From Sphingobium sp. 15-1 (lineage in GTDB: Bacteria > Pseudomonadota > Alphaproteobacteria > Sphingomonadales > Sphingomonadaceae): DNA of 64,000 bases. Within the stretch, counting starts at the first letter, position 1. Each line of letters begins with the position of its first letter. Position numbers and translations under genes: made by a program. Shown in pieces: positions 35,560 to 44,381 of this stretch. The notes under the pieces were generated by a model. That model saw only the letters and a program-made list of their open reading frames with translations, did no database searches and was not told the DNA's origin. Where the stretch lies: positions 310,001 through 374,000 of the forward strand of contig NZ_JABXJG010000001.1 in the NCBI RefSeq assembly GCF_013375535.1. Reading direction: 5' to 3'.

Positions 35560-36674
35560 GCCAGAGCGAGGGATTGATCGTGACGCTGGCCGAGGAGCCG
35601 GGGGCCGAGCCGCTGTGGATGCGCGTGGCGAACGGCGCCGTGGTGCAGACGGGCGCGGGCGCGAACTGGCTGGCCGCCTGCGGGCTGGCGGCGTTGCCGG
35701 ACGACATGACGGTGATGCTGGTGCCCCCGGCCGCTCTGGTGACGCTGCATGCGGCAAGCTATCCCGACCTGCCCGCGCGGCAGGGGCGGGCGGCGGCGCG
35801 GCTGGCGGCGCTGGCCGGCGGGATCGTGCCCGCCGATCAGCTTTTCGCGGCCGCCAATGAGAATGACGATCCGGCGCGGCCGCATCTGGTCGCGGTGGCG
35901 GCGCGGGCCGACATGCAGCATTGGCTGCTCTGGGCGCAGCATCATGGGCTGGACCCCGACATCATCGTCCCGGCGCCCTTGCTGCTGCCGGAGGCGCAGG
36001 ATGGCTATCAGCGCGGCTTGATCGGCGGCGTGCCGGTACTGCGCGGCGTGGATGTCGCCCTGGCGGGCGATCTCGCGCTGCCGGAGCTGATCGGTGACGC
36101 GCCGGTGCGCGACGTGCCGCATGAGCAGATCGATGCGCGGGCGATCGCCGCGCTGGACGCGCCGCCGCTCGATCTGCGGCAGGGCGATTTCGCCAAACGG
36201 GTGCGCCACTCGTTCGACAAGCGGACGCTGGGGCGGATCATGCTTTGGAGCGGGCTGATCCTGCTCGTCAGCCTGTTGATGGCGCTGGTGGGGCTGGCCA
36301 AGCAGCATGTCGCGGCGAGCGGGCTGGACGCGGAAAGCCTGGCCCTGGCGCGGCAGGTGGTCCCCGGCGCGACCGATCCGGTGCAGGCGGAGGCGGAGAT
36401 GGACCGCCAGCTCGCGGTGCGCGGGGCGGGGGGCTATGCCTTCACCGCGCCGGTCGCGGGGGTGCTGAACGCGTTGCAGGATGTGCCGGGCGTGTCGCTG
36501 ACCGCGCTGTCGCGTGACCCTGACGGCATGGTGCGGGCGACGCTGGCGGCGGCGAAGATGGAGGACATCAACAGCGTGTTGCTCGCTTTGCAGGCGGCCG
36601 GCTTCACGATCACGGCGACGCCTTCGCAGGACCCCGGCGGGCGGATGCTGGCGGACATTACGGTGCGGTCATGA
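35556..36674 (+). CDS. gspL: Type II secretion protein GspL (actin-like cytosolic domain plus membrane anchor)
   Basis: 372 residues from GTG 35556 (GTGA overlap with gspK); codons further upstream overlap gspK and are not part of it. Recruits GspE to the membrane. The cytosolic domain (about residues 1-215) is the degenerate actin-like fold: LIVTLAEEPGAEPLWMRV, DMTVMLVPPAALVTLHA, DIIVPAPLLLPEA. One membrane segment follows at about 228-248 (LWSGLILLVSLLMALVGLA) and a ferredoxin-like periplasmic domain to the end (LNALQDVPGVSLTALSRDPD). Sequence conservation of GspL is low, so position in the operon weighs heavily. Confidence 0.88.
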   Translation: MSQSEGLIVTLAEEPGAEPLWMRVANGAVVQTGAGANWLAACGLAALPDDMTVMLVPPAALVTLHAASYPDLPARQGRAAARLAALAGGIVPADQLFAAANENDDPARPHLVAVAARADMQHWLLWAQHHGLDPDIIVPAPLLLPEAQDGYQRGLIGGVPVLRGVDVALAGDLALPELIGDAPVRDVPHEQIDARAIAALDAPPLDLRQGDFAKRVRHSFDKRTLGRIMLWSGLILLVSLLMALVGLAKQHVAASGLDAESLALARQVVPGATDPVQAEAEMDRQLAVRGAGGYAFTAPVAGVLNALQDVPGVSLTALSRDPDGMVRATLAAAKMEDINSVLLALQAAGFTITATPSQDPGGRMLADITVRS

Positions 36675-37159
36675 TGGAACGTCTGAAGATCCTGTGGAGC
36701 GAGCGCTCCCCGCGTGAGCAATGGATGCTGGGCGCGATGTTCGCGCTGCTGGCGCTGGTGATCCTGTGGCTGGGGGTGTTCCGTCCGCTGGATGGCGCGC
36801 AGCGCTCGGCCCGCGATGCGCTGCGTGAGGCGACGGACCGCAATGCTTCCATCCGGGCCAAGGTGAAGCTGCTGAAATCCCTGCCGCGTTCATCCGGGAC
36901 CGTCGATGCGGGCGTGCCGTTGGATCAGTTCATCGGGCAGAGCGCGGGCGAGGCCGGGCTGACGCTGGAACGGGCGCAGGCGCAGGGGACGGACCGGCTG
37001 GACATGGCGATCGCGTCGGTGCGGCCGGTGGCGCTGTTTTCCTGGCTGGCGGCGCTGGAGGCGCAAGGCGTGCGGGTCGAGACGATGAGCGCGCGGCCGT
37101 CACCGACGGCGGGCAGCGTGTCGGTGCAGGCGGTGCTGGTGCGGGGCGGGGGGCAATGA
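36671..37159 (+). CDS. gspM: Type II secretion protein GspM
   Basis: 162 residues, partner of GspL in the assembly platform. Short basic cytosolic start with SPREQWMLGAMFALLALVIL forming the single membrane helix (about residues 14-38), then a periplasmic coiled segment (AQRSARDALREATDRNASIR) and a ferredoxin-like domain (LDQFIGQSAGEAGLTLERAQ, FSWLAALEAQGVRVETMSAR). Typical GspM layout. Overlaps gspL and gspN by 4 bp each. Confidence 0.9.
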   Translation: MMERLKILWSERSPREQWMLGAMFALLALVILWLGVFRPLDGAQRSARDALREATDRNASIRAKVKLLKSLPRSSGTVDAGVPLDQFIGQSAGEAGLTLERAQAQGTDRLDMAIASVRPVALFSWLAALEAQGVRVETMSARPSPTAGSVSVQAVLVRGGGQ

Positions 37160-37878
37160 TGGGCCTGTCGCTCTCGCGCCGGATGCGCCTGGCCCTGATC
37201 CTGCTCTTTGCCTTGGGTTTCCTCCTTTTCCTGCCGATGCGCATCGCGCTCGGCATGGCGGGGCTGGAGCGGCTGGGCGTGGCCGCGCGCGAAGTGCAGG
37301 GCACGGTGTGGAGCGGCGGGATCGACCGGCTGATGCTGGGCACGACCTCGCTGGGATCGGTCCATGCGGGTCTTTCGCCCTTGTCGCTGCCGGTGGGGCG
37401 GGCGCGGTTCGACATCTGGCGGCGCAACGGCGCGGCCGATGATCTGAGCGGAGCGTTGACGGTCGGAATCGGGCGGATCGGGATCGACGACGTGACGGGC
37501 GCCGTGCCGCTGGGGCGGACCTTTGCGCCTTTGCCGGTCAGCAGCTTCGTGATGGAGGACGTGTCGGCTTATTTCTCCGGCGAGCGTTGCGGCCATGCCG
37601 AAGGGCGGGTGCGGGCGCAGATGGCCGGGCAGTTTCCGGGCCTCAATCTGACGCAGGGCCTTTCGGGCGTGGCGAGCTGCGATGGAGAGGCGCTGCTGCT
37701 GCCGCTGGTCAGCCAGTCGGGGCTGGAGAAGGTCAATCTGCGCATCTGGCGCTCGGGCCGCTATGTGGCGGAGATGCGGGTAGAGACGGCGGATGCGACC
37801 CTGGGCGGCGCGCTGGCCAAGGCGGGCTTTGCCGATGCCGGGGGCGTGCGCGTGCTGAAGGTCGAAGGAACGCTGTGA
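37156..37878 (+). CDS. gspN: Type II secretion protein GspN
   Basis: 240 residues. N-terminal membrane anchor (MRLALILLFALGFLLFLPMR) then a beta-rich periplasmic domain with VQGTVWSGGIDRLMLG, the usual GspN opening, and LSPLSLPVGRARFDI. GspN is present in only some T2SS and its role is poorly defined. Two Cys (ERCGHAEG and VASCDGEA) could form a disulfide. Overlaps gspM and gspO by 4 bp. Confidence 0.88.
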   Translation: MMGLSLSRRMRLALILLFALGFLLFLPMRIALGMAGLERLGVAAREVQGTVWSGGIDRLMLGTTSLGSVHAGLSPLSLPVGRARFDIWRRNGAADDLSGALTVGIGRIGIDDVTGAVPLGRTFAPLPVSSFVMEDVSAYFSGERCGHAEGRVRAQMAGQFPGLNLTQGLSGVASCDGEALLLPLVSQSGLEKVNLRIWRSGRYVAEMRVETADATLGGALAKAGFADAGGVRVLKVEGTL

Positions 37879-38636
37879 TCCACGTCTTTCCCGCCTTGCT
37901 GAGCGGCATAGCGGGGGCCATGGCCGGAAGTTTCCTCGCCACGCTGATCCTGCGCTGGCCGCAAGGGCGTGGGGTTGCGCGCGGGCGGTCGGCCTGTGAC
38001 GGGTGCGGGCGGGTTCTGAGCGCCATCGACCTCATCCCCATGGTGAGCGCACTGGTGCAGCGCGGACGCTGCCGGACCTGCGGCGCGGCGATCGATCCGC
38101 TGCATGGGCGGATCGAGGCGGGCTGCGCGATCGTCGGTGCGCTGGCCCTTGGTTTCGCGCCCGACCTGGGCGGCATCGGCTGGGCGCTGCTCGGCTGGCT
38201 GCTGTTGACGCTGGCGGTGCTGGACAAGCGGCATTTCTGGCTGCCCGACGCGCTGACCCTGCCGCTGGCGTTTCTGGGCTTCACCATCGGCCTCTGGACC
38301 ACCAATGCGGCGATGGGCGACCGCGTGATCGGCGCCGTGGCGGGGTATCTGACGCTGCTGTTCGTCGCGCTCGGCTATCGGCGGGTGCGGGGCCGGGAAG
38401 GGCTGGGGCTGGGCGATGCCAAGCTGCTGGGCGCGCTGGGGGCGTGGTTCGGCTGGCAGGCGCTGCCCTTCATCCTGCTGCTGGCGGCGAGCCTGGGGCT
38501 GCTGGCCGTTTTGGCGGCGATAGCGGCGGGCCGGTCGGTCGACGGCGCGACGCGAGTGCCGCTGGGCACTTTCCTGGCGGCGGCGGCGGTGCCGGGCTGG
38601 TGGCTTTCGGTGCTGGCCACCGGAGCCGGAGCATGA
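37875..38636 (+). CDS. gspO: Prepilin peptidase/N-methyltransferase GspO (PilD family)
   Basis: 253 residues from GTG 37875, overlapping the gspN stop. Inner-membrane aspartic protease that removes the leaders of GspG-K and methylates the new N-terminus. N-terminal methyltransferase region with a zinc tetracysteine (CDGC ... CRTC about 23 residues apart). Protease Asp residues: in AVLDKRHFWLPDALTLPLAF and in the GxGD-type motif GLGLGDAKLLGALGAWFGW. About seven hydrophobic segments. It is last gene of the T2SS operon. If the repeat-extended GspG and GspI are real, this enzyme must accept 40-47-residue leaders. Confidence 0.94.
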   Translation: MIHVFPALLSGIAGAMAGSFLATLILRWPQGRGVARGRSACDGCGRVLSAIDLIPMVSALVQRGRCRTCGAAIDPLHGRIEAGCAIVGALALGFAPDLGGIGWALLGWLLLTLAVLDKRHFWLPDALTLPLAFLGFTIGLWTTNAAMGDRVIGAVAGYLTLLFVALGYRRVRGREGLGLGDAKLLGALGAWFGWQALPFILLLAASLGLLAVLAAIAAGRSVDGATRVPLGTFLAAAAVPGWWLSVLATGAGA

Positions 38637-38743
38637 CCCGCGCAGAGAATTTTCACGATGCAGTGAAACCCCGTTGACCCGTCCGCCCGCTCTGCTTATA
38701 GCGCCGCCTCACCGCAGGGCGCCGCCCGGCGGCATGCCCATGG

Positions 38744-38820
38744 GGCGGAGTAGCTCAGCTGGTTAGAGCAGCGGAATCATAATCCGCGTGTCGGGGGTTC
38801 AAGTCCCTCCTCCGCTACCA
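38744..38820 (+). tRNA. tRNA-Met (CAU), elongator type
   Basis: 77 nt with encoded CCA. Acceptor GGCGGAG pairs with CTCCGCT (terminal G-U). D-arm AGCTCAGCTGGTTAGAGCA. Anticodon stem GCGGA/TCCGC with loop ATCATAA, anticodon CAT. T-arm GGGGGTTCAAGTCCCTC. The G1-U72 end lacks the C-A mismatch of initiator tRNA, so elongator Met is preferred; a lysidine-modified Ile2 tRNA cannot be fully excluded. Confidence 0.93.
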
Positions 38821-38933
38821 TCCTTTCGATCCTGTTAGGCATAGGCGGATTTTCCGCTTGCATTCGTTCGTCCCTATTGCACTAATGTTGCAATGCACAA
38901 CCGGGGGTCATCCCCGAAGGGAGGAACGACACT

Positions 38934-40343
38934 TTGCCCTTCCACGAAATGTTTGAGCCGGACGGTTCGATACGCCCCTGCTATGCGGAAGTGCAGAATT
39001 GGGTGGAGCGGACGGGCATTGCCGGTCTCAATCGTCGAATGGATGAGGCGGAGGCGATTTTCCGGCGCATCGGCATCACCTTCGCCGTCTATGGCGAGGG
39101 CGGCGACCCGGAACGGCTGATCCCCTTCGACCTGTTGCCGCGCATCTTCACCGGCCAGGAATGGCGCATATTGGACAAGGGCATCCGCCAGCGGGCGCGG
39201 GCCTTGAACGCCTTCCTGCACGACGTCTATCATCGTGGCGAAATCGTGAAGGCGGGGATCATGCCCGCCGACATCATCTACCAGAACAGCGCCTATCTGG
39301 CCGAGATGGCCGACTTCACCCCGCCGGGGAAGGTCTACAGCCACATCGTCGGCATCGACATCGTCCGCACCGGCCCGACCCGGTTCGAGGTGCTGGAGGA
39401 TAATTGCCGCACCCCCTCCGGCGTATCCTACATGCTCGAAAACCGCGAGATCATGACCCGCATGTTCCCCGAACTGTTCGCGCAGGGGATAGTGGCGCCC
39501 GTCGACGATTATCCGGCGGAACTGCTGAAGAGCCTGAAGGAAGTGGCGCCGCCCGCCTGCAAGGGCGATCCCGTGGTGGTGGTGCTGACGCCCGGCTCGC
39601 TGAACAGCGCCTATTATGAGCACAGCTTCCTCGCTGATCTGATGGGCGTGGAACTGGTCGAACCGGCGGACCTGTTCGTGGACAATGACCGGGTGTGGAT
39701 GAAGACCACCCTGGGGCCGAAGGCGGTCGACGTCATCTACCGCCGCATCGACGACGAATATATCGATCCGCTGGTGTTCCGGCCGGACAGCCTGTTGGGC
39801 GTGCCCGGCATCTTCAACGTCTATCGCAATGGCGGGGTGACGCTGGCGTCGGCGCCGGGATCAGGCATCGCGGACGACAAGGCCGTGTATATCTACGTGC
39901 CGGAAATGATCCGCTTCTATCTGGGCGAGCAGCCGATCTTGGACAATATCCAGACCTGGCAATGCGGCAAGCCCGACGAATGCGCCTATGTGCTGGAAAA
40001 TCTGCACGATCTGGTGGCCAAGGAAGTCCATGGATCGGGCGGCTACGGCATGCTGATCGGGCCGAAATCGACCAAGGACGAGGTCGCCGCCTATGCCGAG
40101 CGGATCAGGGCCAATCCGGGCGAGTTCATCGCCCAGCCGACGCTGGATTTGTCGACCGTGCCCACGCTGGGCCCGGCGGCGGTGGTCGGGCGGCATGCGG
40201 ATTTCCGCCCCTATTGCCTGGTGGGCAAGCAGATCAGGCTGGTGCCGGGCGGGCTGACGCGGGTGGCGCTGACCGAAGGATCGCTGGTGGTGAACTCCAG
40301 CCAGGGGGGCGGAGTGAAGGATACTTGGGTGTTGCAGGATTGA
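38934..40343 (+). CDS. Circularly permuted type 2 ATP-grasp protein (Anbu-cluster member)
   Basis: 469 residues with a rare TTG start at 38934, supported by GGGAGGAAC upstream and by the family N-terminus (FHEMFEPDGSIRPCYAEVQN). Contains the permuted ATP-grasp core: VYHRGEIVKAGIMPADIIYQ, FEVLEDNCRTPSGVSYMLEN, VVVLTPGSLNSAYYEHSFLA, VIYRRIDDEYIDPL, VHGSGGYGMLIGPKSTKDE. ATP-grasp enzymes form peptide-like bonds; these are suspected, not shown, to make or modify a peptide. It starts the conserved set ATP-grasp, alpha-E, transglutaminase, Anbu. The next gene follows after a family B palindrome. The tRNA gene lies just upstream. Confidence 0.92.
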   Translation: MPFHEMFEPDGSIRPCYAEVQNWVERTGIAGLNRRMDEAEAIFRRIGITFAVYGEGGDPERLIPFDLLPRIFTGQEWRILDKGIRQRARALNAFLHDVYHRGEIVKAGIMPADIIYQNSAYLAEMADFTPPGKVYSHIVGIDIVRTGPTRFEVLEDNCRTPSGVSYMLENREIMTRMFPELFAQGIVAPVDDYPAELLKSLKEVAPPACKGDPVVVVLTPGSLNSAYYEHSFLADLMGVELVEPADLFVDNDRVWMKTTLGPKAVDVIYRRIDDEYIDPLVFRPDSLLGVPGIFNVYRNGGVTLASAPGSGIADDKAVYIYVPEMIRFYLGEQPILDNIQTWQCGKPDECAYVLENLHDLVAKEVHGSGGYGMLIGPKSTKDEVAAYAERIRANPGEFIAQPTLDLSTVPTLGPAAVVGRHADFRPYCLVGKQIRLVPGGLTRVALTEGSLVVNSSQGGGVKDTWVLQD

Positions 40344-40372
40344 TGATGGTGGACCTGTCCCTTTTCTTTCTC

Positions 40373-40462
40373 CGTCATTCCCGCGAAGGCGGGAATCCAT
40401 CTCCTGACCTCACCCCTGGCTGCACGCTTGGGAGATGGATTCCCGCCTGCACGGGGATGACG
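40373..40462. repeat. Palindromic element, family B copy 2, between the ATP-grasp and alpha-E genes
   Basis: CGTCATTCCCGCGAAGGCGG(GAATCCATCTCC) faces (GGAGAT)GGATTCCCGCCTGCACGGGGATGACG: 30-bp arms with a few mismatches. It fills most of the 139-bp gap inside an otherwise tightly packed gene set. A processed or attenuating hairpin in the operon mRNA is possible. Confidence 0.85.
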
Positions 40463-40482
40463 GAAGAGAGGGAGCGTGCCCC

Positions 40483-41415
40483 ATGCTGAGCCGGACCGCC
40501 GAAAATCTCTTCTGGATGGCCCGCTACATGGAGCGGGCGGAGGCCACCGCCCGCCTGCTGACCATGGGCCAGCGCATGGCGATCCTGCCCGGCGCACATC
40601 ACCGCGACGAATGGCGCTCCGTGGTGCGGGCCACAGGCGCGCTCAACCATTTCCCCGAAGGCGCGCAGGTGACGGAAAGCGACGCCATCGCCTTCCTGAT
40701 GCTGGACCTCGACAATCCCTCCTCCATCCGCTCCTGCCTGCTGAAAGCCCGCGCCAACGCCAAGTCGGCCCGCACCATGCTGACGCAGGACATGTGGGAG
40801 GCGCTGAACGAAGGCTGGCGCAAGCTCGACAGCTATGACGTGGCGGAGGCGCGGCAGCAGCTTCCCGCCCTGATCGACTGGGTGAAGACGCGGGTGATGA
40901 CCTTTCGCGGCGCGGCCCATTCGGGCCAGCTCCGCAATGAGGGCCATGATTTCCTGCGCACCGGGTCGGCGCTGGAGCGGGCGCAGATGACGCTGCGGTT
41001 GCTCGACGTCAAATATTATGTGCTGTTGCCGGAGACCGAAGTGGTCGGCGGCAATCGCGACCATTATCAATGGACGTCGGTGCTCTATGCGCTGTCGGGC
41101 GCGCGGGCGTTCCACCATATCTATGGCGGCACCTACACGCCCTGGCAGATCACCGATTTCCTCGTGCTGAACCGGCTGTTTCCCCGCAGCATCGCTTATT
41201 GCTACGACCAGCTTGCCTATCGGCTCAACCGGCTGGCCGGATGGCACGACGCTCGCGCCGCCTGCCACGACACGGTGCGGGAGATGGTGGCCGATCTGGA
41301 GAAGCTGGACAGCGGCGAGATTTTCCGGGCCGGCCTGCATGAGACGGTGCAGAACGGCCTGATGCGCACCAACCGGCTGGGCGTGGAGATCGCCCAGGCC
41401 TATCATTTCGGCTGA
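40483..41415 (+). CDS. Alpha-E domain protein (Anbu-cluster member)
   Basis: 310 residues from ATG 40483 (MLSRTAENLFWMARYMERAE), the invariant start of this family; codons further upstream come from the palindrome. All-helical, with RYMERAEATARLL, SIRSCLLKARANAKSARTML, LERAQMTLRLLDVKYYVLLP, FLVLNRLFPRSIAYCYDQL. Alpha-E proteins always accompany the permuted ATP-grasp protein and often transglutaminase and Anbu; biochemical activity is not established. Transglutaminase follows after 13 bp. Confidence 0.92.
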   Translation: MLSRTAENLFWMARYMERAEATARLLTMGQRMAILPGAHHRDEWRSVVRATGALNHFPEGAQVTESDAIAFLMLDLDNPSSIRSCLLKARANAKSARTMLTQDMWEALNEGWRKLDSYDVAEARQQLPALIDWVKTRVMTFRGAAHSGQLRNEGHDFLRTGSALERAQMTLRLLDVKYYVLLPETEVVGGNRDHYQWTSVLYALSGARAFHHIYGGTYTPWQITDFLVLNRLFPRSIAYCYDQLAYRLNRLAGWHDARAACHDTVREMVADLEKLDSGEIFRAGLHETVQNGLMRTNRLGVEIAQAYHFG

Positions 41416-41428
41416 GGGGAGGGCGCGC

Positions 41429-42298
41429 ATGAAACTGCTCGTCCGCCACCAGACGATCTACCGCTATGAGGCTGCGGCCGGGCGGGTGGCGATGCGGCTG
41501 AAGCTGATGCCGGTCGACACGCCTGCACAGAAAGTGCTGGACTGGCAGGTCAGTGTCAATGGTGAGCCGCTGACCAGCTTCCGCCCCAACAGCTATGGCG
41601 AGATGGAAGCGATCTGGGTCCGGCACGACCGGACGGACAATGCCGTCATCGTTGCGGAAGGCCTGGTCGAGACGCGGGAGAGCCATGGCGTGGTCGGATG
41701 GCTTGGCGGCCGGGTCGATCCCCGCTATTTCCTGCGGGAGACGCGGCTGACCACGGCGTCTCCGGCGATCCGGGACGTGGCGCTAAGCCTGCCCGATGAG
41801 GAGGGGACGCTGGCCCGCCTCCATGCCCTGTCTGCGGCGGTCAGCGATGCGGTGGCCTATCGCGCTGGCGTGACGACCGCCAGCACCACGGCGGCGGAGG
41901 CCTTCGCCCTGGGGGCGGGGGTCTGCCAGGACCATGCGCAGGTCTTCATCGCCGGGGCGCGGGCGCTGGGGATTCCGGCCCGTTACGTATCCGGCTATCT
42001 GCTGGCCGACGAAGGCGACGTGCTGCACGAAACCCATGGCTGGGCGGAAGCGTTGGTGCCCGAACTGGGCTGGGTTGGCTTCGATCCGTCCAACCGGGTC
42101 TGCGTGACGGAACGTTATCTGCGGATCGCCTGCGGGCTGGACGCGGATGAGGCCGCGCCTATTCGCGGCTCCGTAACGGTGGCGGGCGATATCTGGATTG
42201 ACGCGGACGTCCGGATCGCGCAGGCGGAGGATGGGGTGGAAGAGCGGCAACTGCAACGGCAGCAACAACAAGGCGCCCAGACCACCACGCAGGGTTGA
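41429..42298 (+). CDS. Transglutaminase-like cysteine protease (Anbu-cluster member)
   Basis: 289 residues with a good ribosome-binding site (GGAGGG). The N-terminal beta domain (about residues 1-110, LLVRHQTIYRYEAAAGRVAM) is the bacterial transglutaminase N-region. The catalytic triad is visible: Cys166 in GAGVCQDHAQVF, His203 in ETHGWAEALVP, Asp219 in GFDPSN. Probably a peptidase or amide-processing enzyme acting with the ATP-grasp and alpha-E proteins. No signal peptide, so cytosolic. Anbu begins 24 bp downstream. Confidence 0.93.
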   Translation: MKLLVRHQTIYRYEAAAGRVAMRLKLMPVDTPAQKVLDWQVSVNGEPLTSFRPNSYGEMEAIWVRHDRTDNAVIVAEGLVETRESHGVVGWLGGRVDPRYFLRETRLTTASPAIRDVALSLPDEEGTLARLHALSAAVSDAVAYRAGVTTASTTAAEAFALGAGVCQDHAQVFIAGARALGIPARYVSGYLLADEGDVLHETHGWAEALVPELGWVGFDPSNRVCVTERYLRIACGLDADEAAPIRGSVTVAGDIWIDADVRIAQAEDGVEERQLQRQQQQGAQTTTQG

Positions 42299-42322
42299 AC
42301 GACGATAGGAGCCCTTGGGGCC

Positions 42323-43060
42323 ATGACTTATTGTGTGGCGGTGCGCGTCGACCAGGGGCTGGTCATGCTGTCCGACACCCGCACCAATGCGGGAATGGAC
42401 AATATCGCGCGCTTCCGGAAGAGCTTCACCTACAGCGTGCCGGGCGAGCGGGCCATCACCATGATGTGTTCGGGCAATCTGTCGATCACCCAGGGGGTGA
42501 AGGCGATGCTGGGCCGGGCGATCAAGGATTCGGCGCTCGACCCGCAGATCGAAACCATCCTCAACTGCCCAACCATGCATCGCGTCGCGCAGATCGTGGG
42601 GGAAGCGATGTGCGCGATGCAGGGCCGCTATCGCAGCACGATCGAGATGCAGGGCGCGGCGGCGGACGCCTCCATCCTGATCGCCGGGCAGCGCAAGGGC
42701 GGCAAGCCGCGGCTCTACCTCATCTATTCGGCGGGCAATTTCATCGAGGCGACGGAGGACACGCCCTTCTTCCAGATCGGTGAGCATAAATATGGCAAGC
42801 CGATCCTGGACCGCATCATCAAGCGCGGAACCAGCCTGGAGGATGCGACCAAGGCGGTGCTGGTGTCGATGGACTCGACGCTGCGGTCCAACCTGTCCGT
42901 GGGCATGCCGCTGGACCTGACGGTGATCGAGCGGGACGCGTTCGACTTCCGCGTGCGGACGCGGATCGAGGCCGACAATGAGGAATTCCAGCTTCTCTCG
43001 CATAGCTGGTCGGCGGCGCTGCGGAAGGGGTTCGAAGATCTGCCCAACGTGATCGACTGA
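42323..43060 (+). CDS. anbu: Anbu, proteasome-type Ntn hydrolase
   Basis: 245 residues. MTYCVAVRVDQGLVMLSDTR followed by TNAG is the Anbu (ancestral beta subunit) signature. Thr2, exposed after Met removal, is the expected nucleophile and the Lys/Asp partners fall in the DTRTNAG and FRKSF regions. GKPILDRIIKRGTSLEDATK and STLRSNLSVGMPLDLTVIE are conserved. Anbu forms ring-like oligomers and is the presumed ancestor of HslV and the proteasome; its substrate is unknown. It closes the four-gene cluster with ATP-grasp, alpha-E and transglutaminase, an association seen in many proteobacteria. Confidence 0.93.
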   Translation: MTYCVAVRVDQGLVMLSDTRTNAGMDNIARFRKSFTYSVPGERAITMMCSGNLSITQGVKAMLGRAIKDSALDPQIETILNCPTMHRVAQIVGEAMCAMQGRYRSTIEMQGAAADASILIAGQRKGGKPRLYLIYSAGNFIEATEDTPFFQIGEHKYGKPILDRIIKRGTSLEDATKAVLVSMDSTLRSNLSVGMPLDLTVIERDAFDFRVRTRIEADNEEFQLLSHSWSAALRKGFEDLPNVID

Positions 43061-43111
43061 TTTCGTCCGTCACCCCTGGCCATCCGAATCCGAAGTTCGC
43101 CCCACCAATTT

Positions 43112-43146
43112 CGTCACCCCGGGCTTGACCCGGGGGTCACGCTTCC
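43112..43146. repeat. Family C palindromic element, left arm only
   Basis: CGTCACCCCGGGCTTGACCC followed by GGGGGTCACGCTTCC, matching the left arm of the copy at 1773. The right arm is absent or eroded. Lies between Anbu and trxB. Confidence 0.7.
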
Positions 43147-43281
43147 TGTTGCGCACTGACGAGGTGGAGGGGAGGAGGTCCAAGGCTCAGCTTCTCCCCC
43201 TTCAAGCAAATCCATCGCTTGCGCGTCCGCCTGCTTGGCCTATCTCATCCCGACACACGAATCGCAGCCGGAAAGACGTTC

Positions 43282-44244
43282 ATGACCGCAACCCATTCGA
43301 CCCGCATGCTGATCCTCGGTTCCGGCCCAGCCGGCCTGTCCGCCGCCATTTACGGCGCGCGCGCGGGTCTGGCGCCGATCGTGGTGCAGGGCATGCAGCC
43401 GGGCGGGCAGCTCACCATCACCACCGACGTCGAAAATTATCCGGGCTTCCGGGACGTCATCCAGGGCCCCTGGCTGATGGAGCAGATGCAGGCGCAGGCC
43501 GAACATGTCGGCGCGCAGATGATGTACGACCAGATCGTCGACGTCGACCTCAGCGAACGCCCCTTCCGCCTGAAGGGCGACAGCGGCACGCTCTATTATG
43601 CCGATAGCCTGGTGATCGCGACCGGCGCGCAGGCCAAATGGCTGGGCGCGGAAGGCGAACAGCTTTTACAGGGCAAGGGCGTATCGGCTTGCGCGACCTG
43701 CGACGGTTTCTTCTATCGCGGCAAGAAGGTGGTGGTGATCGGCGGCGGCAACACCGCGGTCGAAGAGGCGTTGTACCTCACCAATCACAGCCATGATGTC
43801 ACGCTGATCCACCGCCGCGATTCGCTGCGGGCGGAGAAGATTCTCCAGCAGCGCCTGTTCGCGCATCCGAACATCAAGGTGCTTTGGAACCAGGCGATCG
43901 AGCGCTTCGTCGGCGGCGGCAATCCGGAAGGGCTGGTGGGCGTCGACCTGATCGACACGGTGACGGGCCACAAGTCGCATATCGAGACGGACGGCGCTTT
44001 CGTCGCGATCGGACATCAGCCCGCGACGGAGCTGTTCGTCGACAAGCTGCCGATGGACGAGGGCTATCTGCTGGTCGAGAAGGGCACGACCAGGACCGCC
44101 ATTCCGGGCGTGTTCGCGGCGGGCGACGTTAGCGACAAGGTCTATCGCCAGGCAGTGACGGCGGCCGGCATGGGCTGCATGGCGGCGCTGGATGTCGAGA
44201 AATTCCTGGCCGAAGCGGATTTCGAAGCAGTCGCGGCGGAATGA
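43282..44244 (+). CDS. trxB: Thioredoxin reductase
   Basis: NADPH:thioredoxin oxidoreductase of the cytosol. 320 residues from ATG 43282; the frame opens 21 codons earlier but the family start is THSTRMLILGSGPAGLSAAI. FAD-binding GSGPAG near the N-terminus, redox-active Cys137-Ala-Thr-Cys140 followed by DG, the NADPH-binding GGGNTAVEEAL with HRRDSLRAEKIL, and the C-terminal FAD motif GVFAAGDVSDKVYRQAVTAA. Length and motifs are normal for low-Mr bacterial TrxB. Stands alone with a probable terminator after it. Confidence 0.97.
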   Translation: MTATHSTRMLILGSGPAGLSAAIYGARAGLAPIVVQGMQPGGQLTITTDVENYPGFRDVIQGPWLMEQMQAQAEHVGAQMMYDQIVDVDLSERPFRLKGDSGTLYYADSLVIATGAQAKWLGAEGEQLLQGKGVSACATCDGFFYRGKKVVVIGGGNTAVEEALYLTNHSHDVTLIHRRDSLRAEKILQQRLFAHPNIKVLWNQAIERFVGGGNPEGLVGVDLIDTVTGHKSHIETDGAFVAIGHQPATELFVDKLPMDEGYLLVEKGTTRTAIPGVFAAGDVSDKVYRQAVTAAGMGCMAALDVEKFLAEADFEAVAAE

Positions 44245-44252
44245 AGCGCCTC

Positions 44253-44288
44253 GGCGGGTGGCTATGAATGGCCACCTCCCGCCATTAA
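44253..44288 (+). terminator. Possible terminator after trxB
   Basis: GGCGGGTGGC pairs with GCCACCTCCCGCC (bulged) 9 bp after the trxB stop and is followed by ATTAAT. The stem is good, the U-tract poor. Confidence 0.45.
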
Positions 44289-44294
44289 TCACCC

Positions 44295-44381
44295 CGTGCT
44301 CCTGCGAAGGCAGGAGCCCAGTCCCGCCCTTTGTGGGTCATCGCACCGCCTGAACTGGACTCCCGCCTACGCAGGAGCACG
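44295..44381. repeat. Palindromic element, family A copy 5 (inverted orientation)
   Basis: Arms CGTGCTCCTGCGAAGGCAGG and CCTACGCAGGAGCACG with the spacer core present in reverse complement (GTGGGTCATCGCACCG). It lies between the convergent trxB and acyl-carrier-protein genes, so it may also terminate the latter. Confidence 0.86.
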
